This document shows positions 1-9,092 of a DNA stretch of 64,000 nucleotides, piece after piece (within the stretch, counting starts at the first letter, position 1; each line of letters opens with the position of its first letter). Origin of the DNA: RYN-122 sp963761655 (GTDB lineage Bacteria > Actinomycetota > Actinomycetes > Mycobacteriales > SCTD01). The notes beneath the pieces are model-generated. The model ran no database searches. It was not told where the DNA came from and was given only the letters and a program-made list of their open reading frames with translations. The DNA lies in NCBI GenBank assembly GCA_963761655.1, contig CAVXHI010000003.1, forward strand, positions 558,001 through 622,000. Direction: 5' to 3'. A program made the position numbers and the translations under genes.

Positions 1-433
1 CGAGGTCAGCGTCGGTCATGCCGAGGTCGGTGCGCCCGGGCACGACGGGGACGCCGGCCGCGCTCACCGTCTGCTTGGCCCGGATCTTGTCGCCCATGAC
101 CTCGACGGCGTGCGCGGGCGGCCCGACGAACACCAGGCCGGCGTCGGCGCAGGCCTGCGCGAAGGCGGTGTTCTCGGCGAGGAACCCGTAGCCGGGGTGG
201 ACCGCCTGGGCGCCGGTGCGCGCAGCGGCGTCGAGCAGGCGCTCCACCGACAGGTAGCTCTCCCGCGCAGGCGCCGGACCGAGCCGGACCGCGACGTCGG
301 CCTCGCGGACGTGGCGCGCCCCGGCGTCGGCGTCGCTGTAGACGCAGACGCTGCGGACGCCGAGACGGCGCAGGGTGCGCACGATCCGGACGGCGATCTC
401 GCCGCGGTTGGCGATGAGGACGGTCTCGAACAC
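1..433 (-). CDS. mccA: Acyl-CoA carboxylase biotin-carboxylase (alpha) subunit, N-terminal part only
   Basis: This subunit carboxylates biotin using ATP and bicarbonate and hands the carboxyl group to the carboxyltransferase encoded just upstream. Only the first 144 codons are present; the gene runs off the left edge. The biotin-carboxylase N domain is plain: LIANRGEIAVR at residues 6-16, HPGYGFLAEN near 79-88, and VEVMGDK near 110-116, which opens the ATP-grasp part. I chose the GTG at 431-433 because MFETVLIANRGEIA is the usual family start and it lies 5 bp after the carboxyltransferase stop, so the two are surely cotranscribed. The assignment to methylcrotonyl-CoA rather than propionyl-CoA carboxylase rests on the partner subunit; the biotinyl domain is outside the window. 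Confidence 0.88.
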   Translation of the reverse strand, partial: MFETVLIANRGEIAVRIVRTLRRLGVRSVCVYSDADAGARHVREADVAVRLGPAPARESYLSVERLLDAAARTGAQAVHPGYGFLAENTAFAQACADAGLVFVGPPAHAVEVMGDKIRAKQTVSAAGVPVVPGRTDLGMTDADL

Positions 434-438
434 CTGGC

Positions 439-2022
439 TCACATCCGGAAGACGCCGTAGGAGACCGGCTCGAGGGGCGCGTTCGCGCACGCGCCCAGAG
501 CCAGGCCGAGGACCGTGCGGGTGTCCTTCGGGTCGATGACGCCGTCGTCCCACAGGCGCGCCGTCGAGTAGTACGGGTTGCCCTGGTCCTCGTACTGCTG
601 GCGCACCTGCGCCTGCAGCGCCTCGACGTCGGTGCCCTCCTTGGCGACGGTCGCGAGGACGGACGCGGCCTGGTCACCGCCCATGACGCTGATCCGCGAG
701 CCGGGCCACATGAACAGGAACCGCGGCGAGTACGCCCGGCCGCACATGGAGTAGTTGCCCGCGCCGAACGAGCCGCCGATGACGACGGTCAGCTTCGGCA
801 CCCGGGCGCACGCGACGGCGGTGACCATCTTCGCGCCGTGCTTCGCGATGCCCCCGGCCTCGTACTGCCGGCCGACCATGAAGCCCGTGATGTTCTGCAG
901 GAACACCAGCGGGATGCTGCGCTGGTCGCACAGCTCGATGAAGTGCGCGCCCTTCATGGCGGACTCCGCGAACAGGACGCCGTTGTTCGCGACGATGCCG
1001 ACGGGGTGCCCGTGCACGTGGGCGAACCCGGTGACGAGCGTGCTGCCGTACTCCGCCTTGAACTCGCGGAAGCGGCTGCCGTCGACGATCCGGGCGATGA
1101 CCTCGCGGACGTCGTAGGGGGTGCGGGCGTCGGCGGGGACGACGCCGTAGAGCTCCTCCGGGTCGACGACCGGCTCCTCGGCGGGCGCCCTGTCCCAGGG
1201 CGTCGGGGTCCGCGGGCCGAGACCGGCGACGATGCTGCGCAGGACCTCGAGCGCGGACGTGTCGTCGTCGGCGAGGTGGTCGGTGACGCCGGAGGTGCGG
1301 CTGTGCAGGAGCCCGCCGCCGAGGTCCTCGGCGGTGACGACCTCGCCGGTCGCGGCCTTCACCAGGGGAGGGCCGCCGAGGAAGATCGTGCCCTGGTCGC
1401 GGACGATGACGGCCTCGTCGGCCATGGCCGGCACGTAGGCGCCGCCGGCCGTGCAGGAGCCCAGGACAGCGGCCAGCTGCGGGATGCCCCGGGCGCTCAT
1501 GGTCGCCTGGTTGAAGAAGATGCGGCCGAAGTGCTCGCGGTCGGGGAAGACCTCGTCCTGCCGCGGCAGGAAGGCACCGCCGCTGTCGACGAGGTAGAGG
1601 CACGGCAGCCGGTTGTGCAGGGCCACCTCCTGCGCGCGCAGGTGCTTCTTGACGGTCATCGGGTAGTAGGTCCCGCCCTTGACCGTGGCGTCGTTGGCGA
1701 CGACGACGCACTCGCGGCCGCTCACCCGGCCGACCCCCGTGATGACCCCCGCGCCCGGCGCGTCCCCGTCGTACATCCCGTCGGCCGCGAGCGGCGACAG
1801 CTCGAGGAAGGGGCTGCCCGGGTCGAGCAGGGTGTCGACGCGGTCGCGCGGGAGGAGCTTGCCGCGCTCGACGTGGCGCGTGCGCGAGCCCTCCGGTCCT
1901 CCCAGGGAGACCTGGTCGAGCTTGAGGCGCAGCTGGTCGACGAGGGCCTGCTGGGCCGCCGCGTTGCGGGCGAAGTCCTCGCTGCGCGGGTCGCAGGTGG
2001 TGCCGAGGCGGGGGGCGCTCAC
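439..2022 (-). CDS. mccB: Methylcrotonyl-CoA carboxylase-type carboxyltransferase (beta) subunit
   Basis: Transfers carboxyl from biotin to 3-methylcrotonyl-CoA in leucine breakdown, or to a close relative of that substrate. The 527-residue length matches the MCC beta family. Features seen: SRTRHVERGKLLPRDRV near residues 46-62, FGRIFFNQATMSARGIPQ near 165-182, the N-domain oxyanion segment GSCTAGGAYVPAM at 188-200, and the C-domain TGFMVGRQYEAGGI and GGSFGAGNYSMCGRAYSPR blocks, which are typical of MCC and not of propionyl-CoA carboxylase. It starts at GTG with AGGAG 5 nt upstream. It precedes the biotin carboxylase gene by 5 bp and is divergent from a TetR gene. The palindromic sites in the 76-bp divergent gap make local repression by that TetR likely. 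Confidence 0.94.
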   Translation of the reverse strand: MSAPRLGTTCDPRSEDFARNAAAQQALVDQLRLKLDQVSLGGPEGSRTRHVERGKLLPRDRVDTLLDPGSPFLELSPLAADGMYDGDAPGAGVITGVGRVSGRECVVVANDATVKGGTYYPMTVKKHLRAQEVALHNRLPCLYLVDSGGAFLPRQDEVFPDREHFGRIFFNQATMSARGIPQLAAVLGSCTAGGAYVPAMADEAVIVRDQGTIFLGGPPLVKAATGEVVTAEDLGGGLLHSRTSGVTDHLADDDTSALEVLRSIVAGLGPRTPTPWDRAPAEEPVVDPEELYGVVPADARTPYDVREVIARIVDGSRFREFKAEYGSTLVTGFAHVHGHPVGIVANNGVLFAESAMKGAHFIELCDQRSIPLVFLQNITGFMVGRQYEAGGIAKHGAKMVTAVACARVPKLTVVIGGSFGAGNYSMCGRAYSPRFLFMWPGSRISVMGGDQAASVLATVAKEGTDVEALQAQVRQQYEDQGNPYYSTARLWDDGVIDPKDTRTVLGLALGACANAPLEPVSYGVFRM

Positions 2023-2033
2023 GCTGCTCCTGG

Positions 2034-2067
2034 AGGTTATCGGGTGCTAACCTGACCGGAGGTTAGC
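2034..2067. promoter_or_regulatory. Three-half-site palindromic operator between carboxylase genes and TetR
   Basis: A perfect inverted repeat, GCTAACCT (2046-2053) and AGGTTAGC (2060-2067) with a 6-bp spacer, lies in the divergent gap. A further AGGTTA at 2034-2039 pairs with TAACCT at 2048-2053, so three half-sites share the centre. This is the usual size and position for a TetR-family operator, and the adjacent TetR is the obvious ligand. The binding itself is inferred. Confidence 0.72.
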
Positions 2068-2098
2068 GGTCCCTCACCACTGTGTCCAGGAGCTGCCG

Positions 2099-2644
2099 AT
2101 GTCCCGGCGCGACCAGCTGCTCACCGAGGCGGCCCGGCTGTTCGCCGCGCGCGGCTTCCACGGGGTCAGCACCGAGGACCTCGGGGCCTCCGTGGGCATC
2201 AGCGGACCGGCCGTCTACAAGCACTTCCCGAGCAAGGACGCCGTCCTCGCCTGCCTCCTGGTGGGCATCAGCGAGCGGCTGCTGGCGGGCGCGCAGGAGC
2301 AGGTCGCACGGGCCGCCGACGACGCCGACGCCCTGGTCCGCCTGGTGGCGGCGCAGTCCCGGTTCGCCGTCTCCGAGCCGGAGCTCATCCGCGTGCAGGA
2401 CCGCGACCTCGCGAACCTCTCGCCCGAGCAGGCGCGGACGGTGCGCCGGCTGCAGCGCGCCTACGTCGAGGTGTGGGTCGGCGTCCTCACCCGGCTGCGC
2501 CCGGACCTCCCCCTCCCGGACGCGAGGACGGCCGCCCACGCCGCCTTCGGCCTGCTGAACTCCACGCCGTACAGCGCGTCCCCCCGCGTCGAGGTGCTGC
2601 AGGAGATGGCCCTCGCGGCCCTACGCGCGGTGGTCCAGCCCTAG
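2099..2644 (+). CDS. TetR-family regulator divergent from the carboxylase genes
   Basis: A 181-residue TetR repressor. The N-terminal helix-turn-helix is clear (LLTEAARLFAARGFHG, then VGISGPAVYKHFPSKDAV at about residues 38-55). The C-terminal ligand domain resembles regulators of acyl-CoA and branched-chain catabolism. ATG start with an AGGAG ribosome site about 8 nt upstream. It is divergent from mccB across a 76-bp gap holding a strong palindrome, which suggests autorepression and control of the carboxylase operon by an acyl-CoA intermediate. Its 3' end overlaps the convergent acyl-CoA ligase gene by 24 bp. The effector is not known. Confidence 0.9.
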   Translation: MSRRDQLLTEAARLFAARGFHGVSTEDLGASVGISGPAVYKHFPSKDAVLACLLVGISERLLAGAQEQVARAADDADALVRLVAAQSRFAVSEPELIRVQDRDLANLSPEQARTVRRLQRAYVEVWVGVLTRLRPDLPLPDARTAAHAAFGLLNSTPYSASPRVEVLQEMALAALRAVVQP

Positions 2645-4223
2645 CCGCGCCACGGCGTCGTCGCGCATGCGGAACTTCTGCACCTTGCCGGTCACGGTCA
2701 TGGGGAACTCGTCGGTGACGAGCAGGTAGCGCGGGACCTTGTAGTGCGCGAGCCTGCCCGTGCAGTACGCCCGCAGCTCGTCGTCCGTCAGCGACGCCCC
2801 GTCCTTGAGCCGCACCCAGGCGCAGAGCTCCTCGCCGTAGCGCGGGTCCGGGACGCCGACCACCTGCACGTCCTCGACGGCGGGGTGGCCGTAGAGGAAC
2901 TCCTCGACCTCGCGCGGGTACACGTTCTCTCCGCCCCGGATGACCATGTCCTTGCTGCGCCCGACGACGTTCAGGTAGCCGGCGTCGTCCATGACCGCGA
3001 GGTCGCCGGTGTGCATCCAGCCGTCGGCGTCGACCGCCTCCGCCGTCCGCGCCGGCTGGTCCCAGTACCCGAGCATCACCGAGTAGCCGCGGGTGCACAG
3101 CTCCCCGGTCTCGCCGCGCGGCACGACCTCGCCCGTCTCGGGGTGGACCACCTGCACCTCCACGTGCGGGTGCACCTGCCCGACCGTCGAGACCCTCCGG
3201 TCGAGCTCGTCGTCGACCTGGCTCTGCGTGCTGACCGGTGACGTCTCGGTCATGCCGTAGCAGATCGTGACCTGCTCCATGTGCATCTCGTCGAGCACGC
3301 GCTTCATGACCTCGACCGGGCACGGCGACCCCGCCATGATCCCGGTGCGCAGCGACGACAGGTCGTAGGAGCCGCGCCAGGGGGAGGGCGGCGATGAACA
3401 TCGTCGGGACGCCGTAGAGCGACGTGCACCGCTCGTCCTGCACCGCCTGCAGGGTCACCGCCGGGTCGAACGCGGGCGCCGGGACGACCATCGTGGCGCC
3501 GCTCGTGACGGCCGCGAGGTTGCCCATCACCATGCCGAAGCAGTGGTAGAAGGGCACCGGGATGCAGATGCGGTCCGCCGGCGTGTAGCGGCAGGTCCGC
3601 CCCACGAAGTACCCGTTGTTCAGGATGTTCCGGTGCGACAGCGTCGCGCCCTTGGGGAACCCGGTCGTGCCGCTCGTGTACTGGATGTTCACCGGGTCGC
3701 CCGGTGACAGGTCCAGGTCCAGCGAGGCCGTCCCGCCGGCGACCAGTGCCGCCCAGTCGTCGTCGCCGAGGAACACGACCCGCTCCAGCGCCGGGCAGTC
3801 GTCCCGGACCTCGGCGACCATCGCGCGGTAGTCCGACGTCTTGAACGACGGCGCCGCCACCAGCCACCGGCACCCCGACTGCTGCAGCACGAACGCCAGC
3901 TCGCTCGTCCGGTACGCCGGATTGACCGTCACCAGGACGACGCCGATGCGGGCCGTGGCGAACTGCGTCAGCGTCCACTCCGCCGAGTTCGGCGCCCAGA
4001 TCCCCACCCGGTCGCCGGTCACGAGCCCCGCGTCGAGGAGCGCCCGGGCGAGGTCGTCGACGGCGGCGTCCAGCTGCGCCCACGACCACCGGCGCGACGA
4101 CGCGACGTCGACCAGCGCCTCCCCGTCCGCGTGCTCGCCCGCGGTCCGGCGCAGCGCCTGGCCGATCGTCTCCTCGAGCAGCGGGACGTCCGTCGGGCCA
4201 GCCGCGTACGAGAGCTCCGTCAT
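2621..4223 (-). CDS. Medium/long-chain acyl-CoA ligase (AMP-forming), frame broken
   Basis: Activates a carboxylic acid to its CoA thioester through an acyl-adenylate. The first frame (from ATG 4223) carries the ANL P-loop YTSGTTGFPKGATLSHRN and IPVPFYHCFGMVMGNL. The second frame, read to TAG 2621, carries GIMAGSPCPVEVMKRV, CYGMTETSPVSTQ, the motif WMHTGDLAVMDDAGY and the terminal lysine motif MTVTGKVQKFRMR. The frames join at about 3371-3382: after MFIAAL the reading must skip one base to reach GSYDLSSLRTG. Compared with the family, about five nt may be missing here, so a small deletion is an alternative to a one-base insertion. Nearest relatives are FadD35/short-to-medium-chain ligases. The substrate cannot be told from sequence. 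See the finding on frame breaks. Confidence 0.85.
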
Positions 4224-4307
4224 GGGCGGATGATGCACCCGGACGGTGCCGGAGGGCAGACCCTCCCCGCTCCTGTCCCGGGCTCGGCGCACGACGTCCG
4301 GCAGGAC

Positions 4308-4370
4308 TAGCCTCGGAACCGCTCGAGCCGGAGTGCCTGCCTGCCGACAGAGCAGGCACCCCGAGGAGGA
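4308..4370 (+). promoter_or_regulatory. Promoter and hairpin-containing leader of the STAS gene
   Basis: TAGCCT at 4308-4313 is a plausible -10. Downstream a perfect 8-bp stem, GTGCCTGC (4333-4340) and GCAGGCAC (4352-4359) with an 11-nt loop, sits just before the Shine-Dalgarno GAGGAGGA. The hairpin is seen; a role in translation control is a guess. Confidence 0.45.
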
Positions 4371-4373
4371 ACC

Positions 4374-4739
4374 GTGGACCGTCCCGAGCTCGACCTGCAG
4401 GTGCACGTGGCCGACGGCCAGCTGCGCGTGGCCCTGTCCGGAAGCCTGGTCCACGGCACCACCGACCGGCTCCGGACGTGGATGCACCGGCACGTGCCGC
4501 GCACCGCCGACCGCCTCGTGCTCGACCTGCAGGGCCTGACCGAGGTGGACGCCGTCGGCCTGGGCGCCCTGCTCGCCGCGCCCCGGCGGCTGGGCGAGGG
4601 TGCCGAGGTCCTGCTCGACGGCGCCGCCGGCCCGGTCGCCCAGGTGCTGCGCCGCTCCGGGCTGGAGCAGGCGCTCATCCCTCAGCAGCAGTCGCGGACC
4701 GCCCCCACCACGGCCGAGGTCACCGTCGCCACGTCCTGA
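4374..4739 (+). CDS. STAS-domain protein (anti-anti-sigma-factor-like)
   Basis: A 121-residue protein with one STAS domain: LRVALSGSLVHGTTDRL near residues 15-31, then LVLDLQGLTEVDAVGLGALLAA near 44-65, which corresponds to the strand-turn that carries the phosphorylatable serine in SpoIIAA-type antagonists. Here the expected serine position reads Asp/Ala (EVDAVGLG), so phospho-control is doubtful. GTG start with a strong GAGGAGGA site. No anti-sigma kinase is adjacent; the only HATPase-type protein in the window is at 21.9 kb. The 3' end overlaps convergent bioA by 58 bp, which is long. The partner is unknown. Confidence 0.8.
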   Translation: MDRPELDLQVHVADGQLRVALSGSLVHGTTDRLRTWMHRHVPRTADRLVLDLQGLTEVDAVGLGALLAAPRRLGEGAEVLLDGAAGPVAQVLRRSGLEQALIPQQQSRTAPTTAEVTVATS

Positions 4740-5971
4740 GGGCTGCTGACGAAGGGCGGCATCGTGTAGACGAGCCGGCCGAAGGGGCGCACCCAGGCGC
4801 CGCGCTCCACCAGCGCCGGCTGCAGGACGGCCAGGTCGGCCGGCTCGTGCAGCTCGACGACGCCGATCGCCCCGAGCACCCGGACGTCGCGCACCTGCGG
4901 CAGCTCCCGCGCCGGGGCGAGCCCCTGCTCGAGCTGCCCGGACAGGGCGGCCACCTCGCCGCGCCAGTCGCGCGAGAGCAGCAGCCGCGTGCTGGCGATC
5001 CCCATCGCGCAGGCCAGGGGGTTCGCCATGAAGGTCGGCCCGTGCATGAGGGCGCCGCACGCGCTGACCGCCGCCGCGACCTCGTCGGTGCACAGGACGG
5101 CCGCCAGGGACAGGTACCCGCCGGTGAGCGCCTTCCCGAGGCACACGATGTCGGCGACGACGCCGGCGTGGTCGGCGCCGAACAGCTCCCCCGTCCGGCC
5201 GAACCCGGTGGCGATCTCGTCGAGGACGAGCAGGACGTCGTGCGCGTCGCACAGGGCCCGCAGCCGGCGCAGGTACTCCGGGGCGTAGAACCGCATCCCG
5301 CCCGCGCCCTGCACGACCGGCTCGACGATCACGCAGGCGACCTCGCCCGGGTGCTCCTCGAGCAGCCGGGCGACGTCGGCGAGGTCCTCGTCGGTGACCT
5401 CCTCGTCGAAGCGGGGCCGCGGCGGCGGTGCGAACAGCTGCTGCGGCACGTAGTCGGCGAACAGGCTGTGCATGCCGCCGACCGGGTCGGTCACGGACAT
5501 GCAGCCCAGGGTGTCGCCGTGGTAGCCGCCCCGGACCGTCAGCACCCGCGTGCGCGTGGTCTGCCCGAGGCCGCGCCAGTGCTGCAGCGCCATCTTGAGG
5601 GCGACCTCGACGGCGACCGAGCCGGAGTCGGCGAAGAACACCCGGGTCAGGGGCGCGGGCGTCAGCTCGACCAGCAGGGTGGCCAGCTCGACGGCCGGCT
5701 CGTGGGTCAGGCCGCCGAACATGACGTGACCGAGACGGTCGACCTGGGCGTGCAGGGCGGCGTCGAGCACCGGGTGGGCGTAGCCGTGGACCGCGGCCCA
5801 CCAGGACGACATCCCGTCGACCAGCTCCCGGCCGTCGGCCAGCACGAGACGGGTCCCGCGGGCCGCGACGACCGGCAGGACGGGCAGCGGGGCGGTGGCC
5901 GAGGCGTAGGGGTGCCAGACGTGGGCACGGTCCGCCTCGAGCAGGGCAGGGCCGGACAGGAGCGCGGTCAC
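4682..5971 (-). CDS. bioA: Adenosylmethionine-8-amino-7-oxononanoate aminotransferase
   Basis: PLP enzyme that converts KAPA to DAPA with S-adenosylmethionine as amino donor in biotin synthesis. Length 429 residues, normal for BioA. Seen: HVWHPYASATAPLPV at about residues 16-30 and GMSSWWAAVHGY around 53-64 (both BioA signatures), DSGSVAVEVALKMALQ, RGGYHGDTLGCMSVTDP, VLDEIATGFGRTG with the PLP aspartate, and CLGKALTGGYLSLAA with the Schiff-base lysine. The GTG at 5971 fits the family N-terminus. It is not clustered with other bio genes; bioF lies near 42.6 kb. It is convergent with, and overlaps, the STAS gene. Confidence 0.95.
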   Translation of the reverse strand: MTALLSGPALLEADRAHVWHPYASATAPLPVLPVVAARGTRLVLADGRELVDGMSSWWAAVHGYAHPVLDAALHAQVDRLGHVMFGGLTHEPAVELATLLVELTPAPLTRVFFADSGSVAVEVALKMALQHWRGLGQTTRTRVLTVRGGYHGDTLGCMSVTDPVGGMHSLFADYVPQQLFAPPPRPRFDEEVTDEDLADVARLLEEHPGEVACVIVEPVVQGAGGMRFYAPEYLRRLRALCDAHDVLLVLDEIATGFGRTGELFGADHAGVVADIVCLGKALTGGYLSLAAVLCTDEVAAAVSACGALMHGPTFMANPLACAMGIASTRLLLSRDWRGEVAALSGQLEQGLAPARELPQVRDVRVLGAIGVVELHEPADLAVLQPALVERGAWVRPFGRLVYTMPPFVSSPQDVATVTSAVVGAVRDCC

Positions 5972-6043
5972 GCCCCCAGTCTCCCAGGCGGCCCCCAGGC
6001 CGGGGCTGCACACTGGACCTCCCCTCTGAGACGCGGAGCCGAC

Positions 6044-7600
6044 GTGCGCCTGAGCAAGACCCTCCCCCCCGTCCTGCTCCTGCTGCCGCTGGCCTGGGCC
6101 CCGTCGGCCGCCTCGGCGGCTCCCGGCCCGACGCTGGTCCCCGGCGTCCCGGTCGTCCTGCACGGGTCCGACGTCAGCCGCCCCTCGATCGTCGAGGCGC
6201 CGGCCCGCTCCTCGCTGCGCGCCTCGGGGTCGCGCGCCGCGTCGACGACCTTCACCGTCACCTACACCGGCTTCTCCCCGGCGCAGCGCGACGCCTTCCA
6301 GGCCGCTGTCGACACCTGGGCGCGGCTGCTCGACAGCCCGGTCCCGATCCGCATCGAGGCCCGCCTGTCGCCCCTGCCGGACGGCGTCCTCGGCGCGGCC
6401 GGCCCCACCGAGTTCGTCGTGGACGACGCGGACGGCCGCTACGACGCCTCCGACACCGCGCTCCCGATCGCCCTCGGCAACGCCCAGGCCGGGCGCGACC
6501 TCGACCCGTCGAGCCCGGACATCTCGGCCGAGTTCAGCAACGACACCACCCTGTTCTCCTACGGCAGCGACCCGGTGGCCTCGAAGTACGACTTCACGAC
6601 GGTCGTCCTGCACGAGATCGGCCACGGCCTGGGCTTCTCCGGGGCGATGGACGTCCAGCGGGACGCTGCAGGCACCGAGCGCGGCTACTGGGACCCTCAG
6701 CCGGAGGGCGGCCGCGCCTACCCGTTCCCGTTCGACCGGCGCACCGTCACCCCGCGCGCCGACGGCACGACCACCCCCCTGCTGAGCCTGCAGCGCGGCA
6801 GCACCGCGCTGGCCGCCGCGCTGACCGACGGGCAGTCGCAGTGGGACGGCCCGGCCGGGACGGCCGCGAACGGCGGCGTCCGGCCCGAGCTCTACACGCC
6901 GGCCACGTGGGAGGAGGGCTCGAGCTACAGCCACCTCGACGAGCGCACCTACCCGACGGGCGACCCCGACTCCCTGATGACCCCGCAGATCGACCTCGGC
7001 GAGGTGGTCCGCGACCCCGGCTCGATCACGCTCGGGATGCTGCGCGACATCGGCTGGGGCACCGAGAGCCGCGGGCTGCGGCTGTCCGGGCCGTCCACCG
7101 CCCGGACCGGCACCACGGTCGCCGTCACCGGCGCCACCTCCACCACCGGCACGGTGCAGATCTACTTCAAGCGCCGCGGCTCCACGACGACGACGCCGGG
7201 CGCGCAGCCCGGGTTCACCCTGCAGCGCGAGCTCGTGGTCGGCGCGGAGCGCACCTTCGCCACGACGTTCGTCGTGAACGACGACTACCGGTACTACGCG
7301 CAGTTCGGCGAGCAGGTGTCCACGGGCGTGCTGACCCAGGCCCGGCCGACGTTCGGCGGCGCTGCCACCCGGGTGGTGCGCAAGGGCTCGGGCGTGACCC
7401 TGACCGGGCGCGGCCTGCCCGGCACGCGCCTGACCCTCAGCTTCGCCCGGGGCGGCCGCACGGTCGCCGTCCGCACCGTGACGGTCGCCGCGGACGGCAC
7501 GTGGAGGCGGGCGCAGGTGCTCACCGAGGACCTGCGGGTCAGCGCCAGGGGCAGCAACGGCCAGACCAGCGAGACGACGGTCCTGCTCCAGGCGCGCTGA
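6044..7600 (+). CDS. Secreted zinc metallopeptidase (HExxH) with C-terminal beta domains
   Basis: A 518-residue exported protein. A Sec signal peptide covers about residues 1-27 (KTLPPVLLLLPLAWAPSAASA, cleavage after AAPG or nearby). The central region (about 65-350) carries the zinc motif VVLHEIGHGLGFSG near residue 190, a metzincin-style HExxHxxGxxG in which the third ligand would be expected just downstream, and SLMTPQIDLGE, similar to the Met-turn region of astacin/matrixin-like peptidases. The C-terminal part (about 350-518) looks like two beta-sandwich repeats (GTTVAVTGATSTTGTV and GSGVTLTGRGLPGTRLTLSF) likely for surface or substrate contact. GTG start after GGAG. The substrate is unknown. 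It is divergent from bioA with a 72-bp gap and runs toward citrate synthase. Confidence 0.8.
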   Translation: MRLSKTLPPVLLLLPLAWAPSAASAAPGPTLVPGVPVVLHGSDVSRPSIVEAPARSSLRASGSRAASTTFTVTYTGFSPAQRDAFQAAVDTWARLLDSPVPIRIEARLSPLPDGVLGAAGPTEFVVDDADGRYDASDTALPIALGNAQAGRDLDPSSPDISAEFSNDTTLFSYGSDPVASKYDFTTVVLHEIGHGLGFSGAMDVQRDAAGTERGYWDPQPEGGRAYPFPFDRRTVTPRADGTTTPLLSLQRGSTALAAALTDGQSQWDGPAGTAANGGVRPELYTPATWEEGSSYSHLDERTYPTGDPDSLMTPQIDLGEVVRDPGSITLGMLRDIGWGTESRGLRLSGPSTARTGTTVAVTGATSTTGTVQIYFKRRGSTTTTPGAQPGFTLQRELVVGAERTFATTFVVNDDYRYYAQFGEQVSTGVLTQARPTFGGAATRVVRKGSGVTLTGRGLPGTRLTLSFARGGRTVAVRTVTVAADGTWRRAQVLTEDLRVSARGSNGQTSETTVLLQAR

Positions 7601-7622
7601 CCGGCGCCCGGAGCAGGACGGG

Positions 7623-8910
7623 CTACCGAGAGGAGACCGGGACGTACGCCCGCTCGGTCGGACCCGTGTAGACCTGCCGCGGCCGGCCGATCTTCGTGGA
7701 CGGGTCGTTGATCATCTCGCGCCACTGGGCGATCCAGCCGGGGAGCCGGCCGAGGGCGAACAGCACCGTGAACATCTCGGTGGGGAAGCCCAGCGCCTTG
7801 TAGATCACGCCCGTGTAGAAGTCGACGTTCGGGTAGAGCTTGCGCGACGACGAAGTACTCGTCGTTGAGCGCGACCTCCTCGAGCTGCACGGCGAGGTCG
7901 AGCAGCGGGTCGACGACCTCGAGCGAGTCCAGGACGTCCTTGGCGACCTTCTTGACGATGGCCGCCCGCGGGTCCCAGTTCTTGTAGACCCGGTGGCCGA
8001 AGCCCATGAGCTTGACGCCCGGCTCCTTGGCCTTCACCCGGGCGACGAACCGCGCGACGTCGCCGCCGTCGGCCTGGATCGCCTCGAGCATCTCGAGCAC
8101 CGACTGGTTGGCGCCGCCGTGCAGCGGGCCGAACAGGGCGCTGACGCCGGCGCTGATGCTGACGAAGAGGTTCGCGTTGCTGGACCCGACCATCCGGACG
8201 GTCGACGTCGAGCAGTTCTGCTCGTGGTCCGCGTGCAGCAGGAACAGCAGGTTCAGGGCCTTGGACGCCACCGGGTTGACCACGTACTCCTCGGCGGGGA
8301 CGCCGAAGGTCATGCGCAGGAAGTTGTCGACGTACCCGAGGTCGTTGTTCGGGTAGAGGAACGGCTGGCCGACGGACTTCTTGTGCGCGTACGCCGCGAT
8401 GGTCGGCATCTTGGCCAGCAGCCGGATGGTGGAGCTCTCGACGTGCTCGGGGTCGAACGGGTCCAGGCTGTCCTGGTAGAAGGTCGACAGCGCGCTCACC
8501 GCGGACGACAGGACCGCCATCGGGTGGGCGTCGCGGGGGAAGCCGCCGAAGAACTCGCGGAAGTCCTCGTGGAGCATCGTGTGGCGGCGGATCTTGGACT
8601 TGAAGTCGGCCAGCTCACCCTCGGTCGGGAGCTCTCCGTAGATCAGCAGCCAGGCCACCTCGAGGAAGCTGGCCTGCTCGGCGAGCTGCTCGATGGGGTA
8701 GCCGCGGTAGCGCAGGATCCCGGCGTCGCCGTCGATGAACGTGATCGCGCTCTGGCACGAGGCGGTGTTGACGAAGCCGGGGTCGAGGGTGACCTGCCCG
8801 GTGGTGGCGAGCAGCTTGCTGATGTCGAGCCCGGCGGGGGCCTCGCTGCCCTCCACGACCGGGAGGGGGAGCGAGCCGCTGGGGCCGGTGAGCTCTGTCT
8901 GTGCCGTCAC
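7623..8910 (-). CDS. gltA: Citrate synthase, frame broken near the C-terminus
   Basis: Condenses oxaloacetate and acetyl-CoA at TCA-cycle entry. The reconstructed 428 residues match type II (hexameric) citrate synthases: LLHADHEQNCSTSTVRMVGS and LMGFGHRVYKNWDPRA contain two catalytic histidines; the third catalytic residue, Asp of YPNVDFYTG, lies just after the break. The first frame ends properly at ...LNDEYFV and the second resumes with RKLYPNVDFYTG after one extra base at about 7845-7852. The tail ...IGRPRQVYTGP is also normal. Every flanking residue is conserved, and the gene is usually essential or the main citrate synthase, so a sequencing error is far more likely than a dead gene. GTG start at 8910. 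Confidence 0.93.
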
Positions 8911-9092
8911 GCGATGTCCTCCTGCGACCTGTCGGCGGGTCTCGCCGGACGCACCATCCTGTCAGCCGCCGACTGCAGGGTGACCTCCGCCTCCCCGGCG
9001 CCGGTGTTTGCGCGGCGTACGACGTGGCACGATCTACCACCCTCCCCCGGCGCCGGGCGGGGGTCGACGACGTGCCCGAGAGGAGGTCTGCC

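Noticed and set aside
3304..4359. Separate gene for the N-terminal part of the acyl-CoA ligase
   Set aside because: The two parts carry consecutive motifs of one ANL enzyme and join across a one-base shift.
9001..9080. GGCGCCGG-rich stretch between citrate synthase and the hydrolase as a riboswitch
   Set aside because: Only short GC-rich repeats are present; no conserved riboswitch core could be seen.
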